From Sediminibacter sp. Hel_I_10 (GTDB lineage Bacteria > Bacteroidota > Bacteroidia > Flavobacteriales > Flavobacteriaceae), in assembly GCF_000688335.1 (NCBI RefSeq), contig NZ_JHZX01000001.1, positions 2,728,001-2,792,000 on the forward strand: 64,000 nucleotides of DNA. The letters run 5' to 3'. The translations under genes and the position numbers were made by a program. This document shows, piece after piece, positions 7,587 through 17,011 of this stretch. Below the pieces are notes generated by a model. It was given only the letters and a program-made list of their open reading frames with translations. It did no database searches and had not been told where the DNA came from. How positions within the stretch are numbered: the stretch's first letter is position 1; each line of letters starts with the position of its first letter.

Positions 7587-9788
7587 ATGAACATATTAAA
7601 AAGTCTCTCTTTATTTTTATTTGTATCAACGGCTGTCTTAACAGCACAAAATAAGGATATTACCTTAGAAGAAATTTGGAGCGGCGGCTTCAGAACTTCG
7701 GGGCTTGACGCTTTGCATTCCATGGATAATGGTCAGCAATATTCTGTATTGAACTTTGAAAACAGAAACTCCCAAATTGACATTTACAATTACCAGACGC
7801 TCGAAAAAGTTAAGACGCTACTCAGTTCTTCAAACATTCCATCCATTGCCTATTTTACAGATTACACCTTTAGTGATGATGAGTCTAAAATACTTTTAGC
7901 AACAGATGTAGAGGCTATTTATAGACGTTCATCTCTCGGAAAGTATTATGTTCATGATACTAAAACGGGACAAACGACTCTAGTTTCCGAAGAAAAGATT
8001 CAAGAGCCAACATTTTCGCCAAATGGATCTAAAATTGCCTACGGATTAAATAATAATTTGTACATCAAGGATCTAGATTCCAATGAAACCAAACAAATCA
8101 CCAACGATGGTGAGTATAACAACATCATCAACGGTATTACAGATTGGGTATATGAGGAAGAATTTAGTTTTGTAAGAGCTTTTGAATGGAATGCAAATGG
8201 TGATAAATTAGCATTTATTCGTTTTGATGAGTCTAAGGTTCCAGAATTTTCTATGGATGTCTATGGGACTGAACTTTACCCAAAACAACAAGTTTTTAAG
8301 TATCCAAAGGCAGGAGAAACCAACTCTGTGGTGTCACTTCATATTTATGATTTAAAATCTGAGAAAGCAAATGAAGTAAAGCTAGATAAAGATTATAAAG
8401 ATTTTTACATTCCTAGAATCAAATGGACCAATGAGCCTAATAAACTGAGTGCACAATACATGAATCGTCACCAAAGTGAATTGGATGTTTGGTTTATTGA
8501 TGCTGAAAGCATGAAAGGAGATTTGGTTTTAGCAGAAAAGGATAAAGCTTATATAGACGTCACGTTTAATCTAACGTTTTTAAAGGATCATAGTTTTATT
8601 TGGACCAGCGAGAAAGATGGCTATAATCACATTTACCATTACGATAAGAACGGAAAACTCATTCAACAAGTGACATCAGGAAACTGGGAAGTGACTGATT
8701 ATTATGGTTACGATAGTGACTCCAAACGCATCTTTTATCAATCTACAGAAGATGGCTCTATCAATAGAAGTGTGTTTGCTATTGGGTTGAACGGTAAAAA
8801 GAAACAACGGTTAACTCAAAATACGGGCACCAACTCAGCAGACTTTAGTGCTGATTTCTCTTACTTTATCAACACGTATTCCAGTGCAGATACGCCTCCA
8901 ATATATACCCTTAATTATGCCGATTCTGGAAAGGTGTTAAAAACAATAAAAACCAATCAAGATTTAGCTGATAAGCTTAAGGACTATAAAGTATCAAAGA
9001 AAGAATTTAGTACCATTTCTGTCAACGGCAATGAATTAAACATGTGGATGCTTAAGCCGTTGGATTTTGATGAGAGCAAACAATATCCGTTGTTTATGTT
9101 TCAATATTCTGGTCCTGGGTCTCAGCAAGTAGCAAATACTTGGAACGGCATCAATGATTATTGGTATCAGGATTTAGCGCAGCAAGGTTATATAGTGGCT
9201 TGTGTAGATGGAAGAGGAACTGGTTTTAAAGGGGCAGATTTTAAAAAAGTCACCCAAAATGAACTGGGTAAATATGAGTTGGAAGACCAAATCACGGCTG
9301 CCAAGCAATTAGGACAACGTGCCTATATAGATGCAGATCATATTGGTATTTGGGGCTGGAGTTTTGGTGGTTATTTGAGTAGCAATGCCTTATTTAAGGG
9401 TAATGATGTGTTTACCATGGCTATAGCAGTAGCACCTGTAACCAGCTGGAGGTTTTATGATACCATTTATACAGAACGGTACATGACTACGCCACAAGAG
9501 AACCCTAGTGGTTATGACGAAAACTCTCCTATTAATCACGTGGATAAGCTAAAAGGAGATTTTCTTTTGGTACATGGAACCGGAGATGATAATGTTCACG
9601 TTCAAAATACCATGCGTATGGTAGAAGCTTTAATTCAGGCAGATAAGCAATTTGAATGGGCGCTCTATCCAGATAAAAACCATGGTATTTACGGGGGGAA
9701 CACCCGTTTGCACCTTTATAAAAAAATGACTGATTTCATCAATAGAACACTTGGTGATGGAAGACCAGAAACATATTTATCTAAATAA
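7587..9788 (+). CDS. Dipeptidyl peptidase IV, S9 family
   Basis: DPP IV removes X-Pro or X-Ala dipeptides from peptide N-termini. The 733-residue protein begins with a signal peptide (cleaved after about residue 20, TAVLTAQ), followed by an N-terminal beta-propeller (DPPIV_N) and a C-terminal alpha/beta-hydrolase domain. The catalytic Ser is in GWSFGGY (about residue 592), the Asp in HGTGDDNVH and the His in DKNHGIYGG. The propeller has the DWVYEEEF motif with the paired Glu that binds the substrate N-terminus. A POT-family peptide transporter follows after 40 nt, so exported cleavage and dipeptide uptake are probably coupled. Confidence 0.92.
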   Translation: MNILKSLSLFLFVSTAVLTAQNKDITLEEIWSGGFRTSGLDALHSMDNGQQYSVLNFENRNSQIDIYNYQTLEKVKTLLSSSNIPSIAYFTDYTFSDDESKILLATDVEAIYRRSSLGKYYVHDTKTGQTTLVSEEKIQEPTFSPNGSKIAYGLNNNLYIKDLDSNETKQITNDGEYNNIINGITDWVYEEEFSFVRAFEWNANGDKLAFIRFDESKVPEFSMDVYGTELYPKQQVFKYPKAGETNSVVSLHIYDLKSEKANEVKLDKDYKDFYIPRIKWTNEPNKLSAQYMNRHQSELDVWFIDAESMKGDLVLAEKDKAYIDVTFNLTFLKDHSFIWTSEKDGYNHIYHYDKNGKLIQQVTSGNWEVTDYYGYDSDSKRIFYQSTEDGSINRSVFAIGLNGKKKQRLTQNTGTNSADFSADFSYFINTYSSADTPPIYTLNYADSGKVLKTIKTNQDLADKLKDYKVSKKEFSTISVNGNELNMWMLKPLDFDESKQYPLFMFQYSGPGSQQVANTWNGINDYWYQDLAQQGYIVACVDGRGTGFKGADFKKVTQNELGKYELEDQITAAKQLGQRAYIDADHIGIWGWSFGGYLSSNALFKGNDVFTMAIAVAPVTSWRFYDTIYTERYMTTPQENPSGYDENSPINHVDKLKGDFLLVHGTGDDNVHVQNTMRMVEALIQADKQFEWALYPDKNHGIYGGNTRLHLYKKMTDFINRTLGDGRPETYLSK

Positions 9789-9828
9789 ACATTGATTTTT
9801 TTTACAATTAACTAACTAATATATTGAT

Positions 9829-11418
9829 ATGGAATTTAAGTTTGGAGGTTCAGCAACTAATCAAAAAACAGTTTTAGGTCATCCCTCAGGTCTGTTTGTC
9901 CTTTTCTTTACAGAGATGTGGGAGCGTTTTTCATACTATGGTATGCGTGCCCTGTTGGTGCTTTTTTTAGTGGCTTCTTTAATGGAAGAAGGCTGGGGTT
10001 GGGAAAGAGCTGAAGCTTTAGTTCTATATGGTTGGTATACAGGTCTTGTTTACGTAACCCCTATTTTAGGGGGGTTAATTGCAGATAAGCTTACGGGATA
10101 TCGCAATGCGGTGATTATAGGCGCATTTCTGATGACTTTGGGACATGCGGCGATGGCTTTAGAGGTATTCTCTGACCCGTTTTTCTATTTAGGATTGGGG
10201 CTTCTAATTATTGGTAATGGTTTATTTAAGCCTAATATTTCTTCTATGGTTGGGCAGTTGTACAAAAACCAAGGAAAGGAAAAAGATGCAGGTTATACCA
10301 TTTTCTATATGGGGATTAATGCTGGGGCTTTTCTTGGTATTCTGTTATGTGGTTATATTGGTGAATCTGTTGGATGGCATTTTGGATTTGGATTAGCTGG
10401 AGTGTTTATGTTCTTCGGAATGTTACAATTCTACTTTGCCCAAAAGATTTTTGGAAGAATAGGTCTTTCACCAAAAGGAACTCAAGATTTTGATGATGCC
10501 GTTGAAAATACGGTAGAAAACACAAAAGATGCTATTGAAGATACTGTGGAAGATGCTAAAAAATCTGGTGTTACAGCAGATCGTTTAATAGTGATTGGTG
10601 TATTGGCCTTTTTTACCATTTTCTTTTGGTGGGCTTTTGAGCAGGCTGGTGGGTCGATGACTATTTTTGCAGCAGATTATACCGATAGAGTTTTGGAAGG
10701 AAATGGTGCACTTACCTTTAAGATCTTCAATACCATTCTTACAGTAGTCCCCATGTTAATTATTACTTGGGTTTTGGCGATGTTATTTAGACAAACCTTT
10801 TCAAAATATGCATTATCAAATGTGCTATTGGGAACAAGTTTTGTCATTATTTGGGCCATTGTCATTTGGATGTTGATCAGAGAGTTTAACGCAGATGTTG
10901 CCGAAGTGAAGGCCTCTTGGTTTGGTATTTTAAACTCATTCTTTATCATTGCATTCGCGCCATTATTTTCTAAGATATGGCAAAGTAAATACAATCCGAC
11001 TGGACCTGTGAAATTTGCAATCGGACTTATTTTACTAGGTTTTGGTTTTGGTATTTTAGCATACGGCTCTATGGGTATTCCTTTAGGAGCAAAAACAGCA
11101 TCTGTAAGTATGATGTTCTTAGTATTTGCTTATTTGTTCCATACGTTGGGAGAGCTTTGTGTTTCTCCAGTAGGACTTTCATATGTAAGTAAATTGGCTC
11201 CAGTTAAATTGGTGGGTCTAATGTTCGGTGTTTGGTTTGTAGCTAACTTTATTGCGAATTTAGCTGCGGGTATAACAGGAAGTTATATGGATCCAATTTT
11301 AGAAGAAAAAGGATTAACGTATTTCTTTATGATATTTACTTTAATTCCAGTTGGAGCAGGAATTGTCATGCTGATATTAAACAAAACGTTGATCAAAAAG
11401 ATGCATGGGATTAGATAA
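9829..11418 (+). CDS. POT/PTR2-family proton-coupled peptide transporter
   Basis: The 529-residue inner-membrane MFS protein imports di- and tripeptides with protons. It carries the family's ExxERFxYY motif (EMWERFSYYGMR, about residues 28-39), the PTR2 signature FYMGINAGAFLGILLCGYIGE and a long hydrophilic acidic loop (about residues 220-250, TVENTKDAIEDTVEDAKK) between the two helical halves. It follows the DPP IV gene on the same strand, giving a sensible peptide-use unit. A good intrinsic terminator lies just after the stop. Confidence 0.92.
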   Translation: MEFKFGGSATNQKTVLGHPSGLFVLFFTEMWERFSYYGMRALLVLFLVASLMEEGWGWERAEALVLYGWYTGLVYVTPILGGLIADKLTGYRNAVIIGAFLMTLGHAAMALEVFSDPFFYLGLGLLIIGNGLFKPNISSMVGQLYKNQGKEKDAGYTIFYMGINAGAFLGILLCGYIGESVGWHFGFGLAGVFMFFGMLQFYFAQKIFGRIGLSPKGTQDFDDAVENTVENTKDAIEDTVEDAKKSGVTADRLIVIGVLAFFTIFFWWAFEQAGGSMTIFAADYTDRVLEGNGALTFKIFNTILTVVPMLIITWVLAMLFRQTFSKYALSNVLLGTSFVIIWAIVIWMLIREFNADVAEVKASWFGILNSFFIIAFAPLFSKIWQSKYNPTGPVKFAIGLILLGFGFGILAYGSMGIPLGAKTASVSMMFLVFAYLFHTLGELCVSPVGLSYVSKLAPVKLVGLMFGVWFVANFIANLAAGITGSYMDPILEEKGLTYFFMIFTLIPVGAGIVMLILNKTLIKKMHGIR

Positions 11419-11440
11419 GCCAATGCGTTAAAATAATTCA

Positions 11441-11467
11441 AAATGCACCATTTTAGGTGCATTTTTT
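11441..11467 (+). terminator. Intrinsic terminator after the peptide transporter
   Basis: AAATGCACC (11441-11449) pairs perfectly with GGTGCATTT (11456-11464) and is followed by further T residues. Confidence 0.85.
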
Positions 11468-11501
11468 GTAAGTTCGGAATGACTTTTGAAAAGAAAATGA
11501 T

Positions 11502-12050
11502 ATGAGAACAACCCTATTATTTATATCGGTATTGCTAACGATGTTTGCAACCGTAACAGCTCAAGAAATTAAATGGATGACTTTTGAGGAAGCACTAGCA
11601 GCTCAGAAAAAAAATCCGAAAAAAATTATGATGGATGTCTATACCAGTTGGTGTGGCCCTTGTAAAATGCTAGATAAAAACACCTTTCATAATAAAGATG
11701 TTGTGGCTTACGTGAATAAACACTTTTACGCCGTAAAGTTTAATGCCGAAGGTAATGATGTTATTACCTACAAAGGGCAGACCTTTAGTAATCCCAATTA
11801 CAAGGAGGAGATGAAAAACCGACGCAACAGCGCGCATGAACTTTCTCGTTTCTTTCAGGTTTCGGCTTATCCAACCATTGTCTATTTAGATGAAAAAGGA
11901 GAAGTGATTGCGCCTATTAAAGGCTATCAAAAACCGCAACAGATTGAACTTTATCTAAAGATGTTTAATAGTGATGCTCATAAAGAACTCACCACGCAAG
12001 AAGCATTTAATGACTACTATAAAGCCTTTACACCTGAATTTGAAATGTAG
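11502..12050 (+). CDS. Thioredoxin-fold protein with signal peptide
   Basis: The 182-residue protein has a cleavable signal peptide (hydrophobic to about residue 20, then Q-E) and a thioredoxin fold with the redox motif SWCGPCKML (about residues 48-56) and a cis-Pro segment SAYPTIVYLD. It is therefore a periplasmic thiol-disulfide protein, similar to the DUF255-like/thioredoxin_7 proteins common in Bacteroidota. It stands alone between a terminator and the convergent comEC gene, so its client proteins cannot be inferred. Confidence 0.85.
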   Translation: MRTTLLFISVLLTMFATVTAQEIKWMTFEEALAAQKKNPKKIMMDVYTSWCGPCKMLDKNTFHNKDVVAYVNKHFYAVKFNAEGNDVITYKGQTFSNPNYKEEMKNRRNSAHELSRFFQVSAYPTIVYLDEKGEVIAPIKGYQKPQQIELYLKMFNSDAHKELTTQEAFNDYYKAFTPEFEM

Positions 12051-12130
12051 TCCAGATGGTGAATTATGCAGAGCTCTATCATAGCGACAAAGTGCATTAG
12101 ACCATAAGAATCGTTGTTCAAGCAGGATCT

Positions 12131-14167
12131 CTACTTCATGACGTAGGCGCCTTCTTGAGCTGTGTGATGAAAAGGAATCTTCCGTTTTAGGCAAGTCGCT
12201 CTCCATCGGTTTACGTAGGATCTGTAATTACTGCCATCTGCCACAATCAGCTTTGGTTGAAGGGAATCAATAAGTCGGTTTAAGTTCAATTTCGGCGAAT
12301 TTCTGAAAAGAACCACCTCGGGTTGAAATGCGTTGATTTGATATATGGCAAAACTATCCACCACGAATAGGGATTTCCTCTTAAAATAATAAAGTGATCT
12401 TAAGCTGTCAGAGGCTGTTGTTTCTATAAAATTTCCGACGTAAAAATCATTCAAAACTCGGTTTTTGCGCAATGCGTCCTGGTCTAAATTGTGTGATATT
12501 GCTAAATGCTGTGCATTTTTGTAAGCGATTATCGATGCTTTGCTCTTGTGAAAGATAATCAGCGTATCATCACTATTTTGAAATTTCTGAAACACATAAG
12601 CACCTTGTACTAAAAGCATACTTATTAGAACAACTACCAACCTATTGAATTTCGGTTTCTTAAACCATAACACAAAGGCAATAAGCAACACATAGCATGT
12701 GAGTAATTGCGGTGTTTCAAACGAAATATTCTTAAAAAGAAAGGACTCTTGTTCAGCCACCCAGGTCACGATGGTATTCATAAGGCTAATGATAGTTGAG
12801 TATAGGTCTGCAATGACATTAGGAAGTACGTTGAGCACAGCCAACACAATCACGAGAATTCCCAAAGCCAGAATCCCACCTAAAAAAGGAACGATGGCCA
12901 TATTCGAAATAAAAAATAAAGCTGGGAATTGATGAAAATAATAGAGTGCTAAAGGCGCCACACCCAATTGTGCGGCCATGGTGACCGTAAGTATGTTCCA
13001 AAAATAATTGGTGAGCTTCCATTTAGGCTGCCACAATCGGTAAAGAAGGGGTTGAATAGAGACAATGGCAAATACAGCCACATAGCTTAATTGAAACCCC
13101 ACATCAAACAAGAACATGGGCTTGAAGAGAAGTAGCAACAGCATTGAAATGGCCAATGTGTTATAGATGTTGGTTGGTTTCTTTAGATACGTTGCAAACG
13201 TAATAATTGTGAACATGGTGACTGCTCTTGTGATAGAGGCCGATAACCCAGCGATCAAAGCAAAACTCCACAGTAGAATTATCAGTAATGCAAAATTGAA
13301 AGTTTTGCCATATTTAAAGCGCTCTAAAGGTTTTAAGAGTATCGAAAACAGCCATAGTACAATCCCAACATGTAGTCCAGAGACTGCCAAAATGTGAATG
13401 ACGCCGGCGTTAACAAAGGTATCATAGACCACTTTACTCATGTCTTGCCTTTGACCCAAAATTAAAGCATTGATAATAGCAAGTTCGTCCTTTTGAAACG
13501 CATAAGATTTCAGTTTTTTATTGATATGGGTTCTTAATTTATCGGCATATCCAAAAAGGGTTACGCTCTCAGAGTTGATAGGTAATAATAGCGTTTGATC
13601 AGTATAAATTTGATGATACATTTGGCGGTGTTCCAAATAGTGTTTATAATCAAATTGATTCGGATTTAATGGAGCTTTTAGCGCTGTAAGGTTTGAAATC
13701 GTGAGAAATACATCATCAACTTTTAGCGGGATGTTTAGGCTGTCTTTTGAAATGTTAAGCAACGTTTGTCCTTTGACCTGTTTACCTTCAATCTCTAGAA
13801 CGGTAATAACATATTTATCATGGTAGGCCGTAGGTTTTAAACGTTCTCTAACTTTAAAGGTAATGGAGTAATCGCTCTCTTTTTCTTCGGAAATGTGATG
13901 GCTATAATGGGTTTTGAATAATCGTGGGTCCTGAAGTTGGTGCAATGTCATGCCTAAGCAAATCATCGAGCTGAAGCTAAAGGCTCCAAACCAAACCGTC
14001 TTTTCAAGTTGATATTTGGCAATAACAAAGCTTATGAGTGTGCCAGCTAAGCACAGGGACAATAGCCAAAGTAAAAGCGTAAGAGAGCAACTTGAAAATT
14101 CAGCAATTAAAATGCCTATGATTAAGCAAATGGTGAGTTTTATAATTGTGAAATTCAGTAACTTCAT
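12131..14167 (-). CDS. ComEC/Rec2-family DNA uptake channel protein
   Basis: ComEC carries single-stranded DNA across the inner membrane in natural transformation. The 678-residue protein has two N-terminal helices, a soluble DUF4131-type region (about residues 60-210) and the polytopic Competence domain (about 215-500) with the hallmark NAGVIHILAVSGLHVGIV and LSASITRAV. The last 140 residues, where many relatives have a metallo-beta-lactamase domain, lack an HxHxDH motif. Length is normal for the short Bacteroidota form. Whether the host is competent is not shown here. Confidence 0.88.
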   Translation of the reverse strand: MKLLNFTIIKLTICLIIGILIAEFSSCSLTLLLWLLSLCLAGTLISFVIAKYQLEKTVWFGAFSFSSMICLGMTLHQLQDPRLFKTHYSHHISEEKESDYSITFKVRERLKPTAYHDKYVITVLEIEGKQVKGQTLLNISKDSLNIPLKVDDVFLTISNLTALKAPLNPNQFDYKHYLEHRQMYHQIYTDQTLLLPINSESVTLFGYADKLRTHINKKLKSYAFQKDELAIINALILGQRQDMSKVVYDTFVNAGVIHILAVSGLHVGIVLWLFSILLKPLERFKYGKTFNFALLIILLWSFALIAGLSASITRAVTMFTIITFATYLKKPTNIYNTLAISMLLLLLFKPMFLFDVGFQLSYVAVFAIVSIQPLLYRLWQPKWKLTNYFWNILTVTMAAQLGVAPLALYYFHQFPALFFISNMAIVPFLGGILALGILVIVLAVLNVLPNVIADLYSTIISLMNTIVTWVAEQESFLFKNISFETPQLLTCYVLLIAFVLWFKKPKFNRLVVVLISMLLVQGAYVFQKFQNSDDTLIIFHKSKASIIAYKNAQHLAISHNLDQDALRKNRVLNDFYVGNFIETTASDSLRSLYYFKRKSLFVVDSFAIYQINAFQPEVVLFRNSPKLNLNRLIDSLQPKLIVADGSNYRSYVNRWRATCLKRKIPFHHTAQEGAYVMK

Positions 14168-14210
14168 AACTCTAAGTTACTGAAAAATAAGATGTAATGA
14201 GTAAAATTTT

Positions 14211-14729
14211 CTAGAGTACCCTGCGCGCTTGCACGTAAGCCAAGTACCAATACCGTTCTGAAAGATTTGACGTAATTACGCCTCTACTCGTGGTAGAGTG
14301 TATAAATTCTACATGGCCTGGTCTGCTGGAGGTGACGATGCCTACGTGGTTAACACTTCTGCTATTTTTATTAGTAGCAAAAAATAAAAGATCACCTTCT
14401 TGAACATCATTAACATCTATCCAATTTCCTTGAGACGAAAGTGCTCCCGTAGTGCGTGGCATTTGGATGTCTTCCTTTAAAAAGGAGGTGTAAATCAAAC
14501 CTGAGCAATCCATGCCTTTTTTGGTGGTACCGCCATATTTGTAACGCGTCCCTTCAAATGATTTGGCATGCTCAATAATCTCAGAGATGGTTTTAGAGGT
14601 GTTTTTAGAGATTGGAGCAGGTCTTGTTACAGTGGTTGATGAGTTCGTTTTTTTGGTAACAACACCACGTTTCGACTTACAACTGCTCAAGCTTAGGCAC
14701 AGTAAAAGTGCAAGTGTAATATATCTCAT
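14211..14729 (-). CDS. C40 (NlpC/P60) family peptidase, lipoprotein
   Basis: NlpC/P60 enzymes cleave peptide stems of peptidoglycan. The catalytic Cys is in KGMDCSGLIYTSF, the His in SVNHVGIVTS, and a third polar residue follows in VEFIHST. The frame opens at 14762, but ATG 14729 gives a tidy lipoprotein signal, MRYITLALLLCLSLSSC, with the lipobox LSSC at residue 17; the longer form would put 11 extra residues before it. Protein length from 14729 is 172. It is followed in the same direction by comEC after 43 nt. The exact bond cut is unknown. Confidence 0.85.
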   Translation of the reverse strand: MRYITLALLLCLSLSSCKSKRGVVTKKTNSSTTVTRPAPISKNTSKTISEIIEHAKSFEGTRYKYGGTTKKGMDCSGLIYTSFLKEDIQMPRTTGALSSQGNWIDVNDVQEGDLLFFATNKNSRSVNHVGIVTSSRPGHVEFIHSTTSRGVITSNLSERYWYLAYVQARRVL

Positions 14730-14815
14730 TTGGGGAATTTTTTCTAAAAATACTAGTTTCATGGTTTCAAAAGAAAGACCCTCTGATTTTAGTTAACACT
14801 GTTTTCAACAATAAA

Positions 14816-15937
14816 TTAGAAGCGATTGGATTTACAGCTTTCAAATATGAGTTCTGCAGTTTTTTTACTGGCTCCTTTTCCACCGAGTTTCTTTTCAAGC
14901 TCGTAGTAATTTAGAAAAAATTTAATACGCTCTTGATCATCTAGAATCTTGCTTAATTCGTGTTTTAAACGTTTGGTGTTGAGTTCATGTTGAATAAGTT
15001 CAGTAACCACTTCTTTGTCCATAATTAAATTGACTAAAGAAATATATTTTAATGTGATAATGCGCTTTGCAATTTGGTAAGAAATAGCATTGGCTTTATA
15101 ACAAACCACTTGAGGTACTTTAAATAAGGCTGTTTCTAAGGTTGCTGTGCCAGAGGTGACCAAAGCAGCAGTAGAGACACTCAACAAATCATACGTTTGA
15201 TTTTCAACAAAGCTCACATTGGCCTGCTTTATAAAGGTATTATAGAAACTGCGTTCTTGACTTGGAGCACCAGCAATAACGAACTGGTAATCCTTGAAAT
15301 CTTCAACCACGCTAAGCATTACACCTAGCATTTTTGTGATTTCCTGCTTTCGGCTTCCCGGAAGCAAAGCAATAATGGGTTTGTTAGATAAGTCGTGCTT
15401 TGCACAAAACTCATGCTCACTAATTTGAGTGCGATCTGCAATAGCATCTATTAAGGGGTGGCCAACAAAATGCACTGGATAATCATAACCATCGTAAAAT
15501 GATTTTTCAAACGGTAAAATAACATACATGGCATCTACGTCTCTTTTTATTTTTTCAACACGACTGGCTCGAGACGCCCAAACTTGAGGTGAAATATAGT
15601 ACTGTGTGTTATAGTTTTCTTCTTTTGCCCATTTAGCAATACGTAGATTAAATCCAGAGTTGTCTATAAAAATAATCACATCGGGCTGAAAGATTGCAAT
15701 GTCTTTTTTGCAAAATTTTATGAGGCCTAAGAGCTTTCTAAGATTTAATATCACTTCAGCAAAACCCATGAACTGACGCTCCTTGTAGTGCTTTACTAAA
15801 GTACCACCAACAGCTTGCATCAAATCACCGCCCCAAAACCTAAAATTAGCGTGAGCGTCTTGATCTTGCAAAGCTTTCATGAGGTTCGCGCCATGTAAAT
15901 CTCCAGAGGCCTCGCCAGCGATGATGTAGTACTTCAT
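14816..15937 (-). CDS. lpxB: Lipid-A-disaccharide synthase
   Basis: LpxB, a family GT19 glycosyltransferase, joins UDP-2,3-diacylglucosamine and lipid X to form the lipid A disaccharide at the inner membrane. The 373-residue protein starts with the family signature MKYYIIAGEASGDLHGANL and contains DVIIFIDNSGFNLRIAKWAK, YYISPQVWASRASRVEKIK, FVGHPLIDA and LLPGSRKQEI, then the nucleotide-binding TSGTATLETALFKVPQVVCYK. It follows surE on the same strand, as is usual in this group, with a 107-nt gap that holds no gene that I can support. Confidence 0.95.
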   Translation of the reverse strand: MKYYIIAGEASGDLHGANLMKALQDQDAHANFRFWGGDLMQAVGGTLVKHYKERQFMGFAEVILNLRKLLGLIKFCKKDIAIFQPDVIIFIDNSGFNLRIAKWAKEENYNTQYYISPQVWASRASRVEKIKRDVDAMYVILPFEKSFYDGYDYPVHFVGHPLIDAIADRTQISEHEFCAKHDLSNKPIIALLPGSRKQEITKMLGVMLSVVEDFKDYQFVIAGAPSQERSFYNTFIKQANVSFVENQTYDLLSVSTAALVTSGTATLETALFKVPQVVCYKANAISYQIAKRIITLKYISLVNLIMDKEVVTELIQHELNTKRLKHELSKILDDQERIKFFLNYYELEKKLGGKGASKKTAELIFESCKSNRF

Positions 15938-16044
15938 AATTTAGTGTTCAGCCTTAGTTTAAAGATCGTATGTCATACGTGTTAAAGTTGGCAGGTTTTG
16001 ACTTCAATTTGTAATCTGATTTTGCTTTAATTTCTTTCTTGAAG

Positions 16045-16821
16045 TTAATTATTGAGTTCCCAAGTATTTAATTGTTGAATGCTTTGATGCGCGGTGAGGT
16101 CAAATTGAACCGGCACTACAGATACATAGCCGTGATCTAATGCCCACTGGTCTGTATCTTCACCTTTATCAAGATTTACAAATTTACCGGTAAGCCAATA
16201 GTAATCTTTACCAAAAGGCGTTTGTCTTTTGTCAAACTCTTCTTCCCAATTAGCCCGAGCTTGGCGGCATATTTTAATGCCTTTTAAATCTTCTTTTTTT
16301 ACGTTAGGGATGTTGACATTAAGCACGACACCATCATTTAATCCATGTTTTAAGACGTTTTCAGTAATGGTTTTAATGGGAGCTTTACAGGCTTCAAAGT
16401 CTGCATTCCAATTATAATCACACAAAGAAAATCCTATGGCAGGAATGCCTTCGATTCCAGCTTCTAAAGCAGCGCTCATGGTGCCAGAATAAATAACATT
16501 TATAGAGGCGTTAGAGCCATGATTAATGCCAGATACGCAAATATCTGGACGTCTATCTAATACTTGTCTTATTCCTAATTTCACGCAATCTGCTGGTGTG
16601 CCAGAACAACTGTATTCCAATTGATCACCATCATCAATAGTAACTTTTTCAAGATGAAGGGTGGAGTTGATGGTAATGGCATGACCCATACCGCTTTGTG
16701 GGCCATCGGGAGCTACCACTACGACATCACCTATGGTCTTCATTACCGAAATCAAGGTTCTTATTCCTGGCGCTGTAATTCCGTCATCATTAATTACTAA
16801 AATAAGGGGTTTTTTAGACAT
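16045..16821 (-). CDS. surE: 5'/3'-nucleotidase SurE
   Basis: SurE is a divalent-metal-dependent survival phosphatase for nucleoside monophosphates. The 258-residue protein has the N-terminal metal site INDDGITAPGI (Asp-Asp at 11-12), GPQSGMGHAIT, CSGTPADCVKLG, the SGINHGSNASINVIYSGTMSAALEA motif and VLNVNIPN. The gene pair surE-lpxB is shared with many flavobacteria. An exact -7 box lies about 23 nt before the start codon. Confidence 0.95.
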   Translation of the reverse strand: MSKKPLILVINDDGITAPGIRTLISVMKTIGDVVVVAPDGPQSGMGHAITINSTLHLEKVTIDDGDQLEYSCSGTPADCVKLGIRQVLDRRPDICVSGINHGSNASINVIYSGTMSAALEAGIEGIPAIGFSLCDYNWNADFEACKAPIKTITENVLKHGLNDGVVLNVNIPNVKKEDLKGIKICRQARANWEEEFDKRQTPFGKDYYWLTGKFVNLDKGEDTDQWALDHGYVSVVPVQFDLTAHQSIQQLNTWELNN

Positions 16822-16843
16822 GTGCTATTGGGATTTAGGCTAA

Positions 16844-16851
16844 CAAAAATA
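16844..16851 (-). promoter_or_regulatory. -7 promoter box for surE-lpxB
   Basis: Minus-strand TATTTTTG matches TAnnTTTG exactly, 23 nt upstream of the surE start. Confidence 0.55.
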
Positions 16852-17011
16852 GACAAACCGTCTTGGATTTCCTATAAATAGGCGTTTAACATAAAATTAG
16901 TAGCGCTCCACTTTATTGGCATGGTTTTTTCTGTTACTTTAGTAGAAATTATATAAATAAACGGTAACGTAGTTTGAGGCAAGATTAAAATTGCTGATTT
17001 TTACGTCTGAC

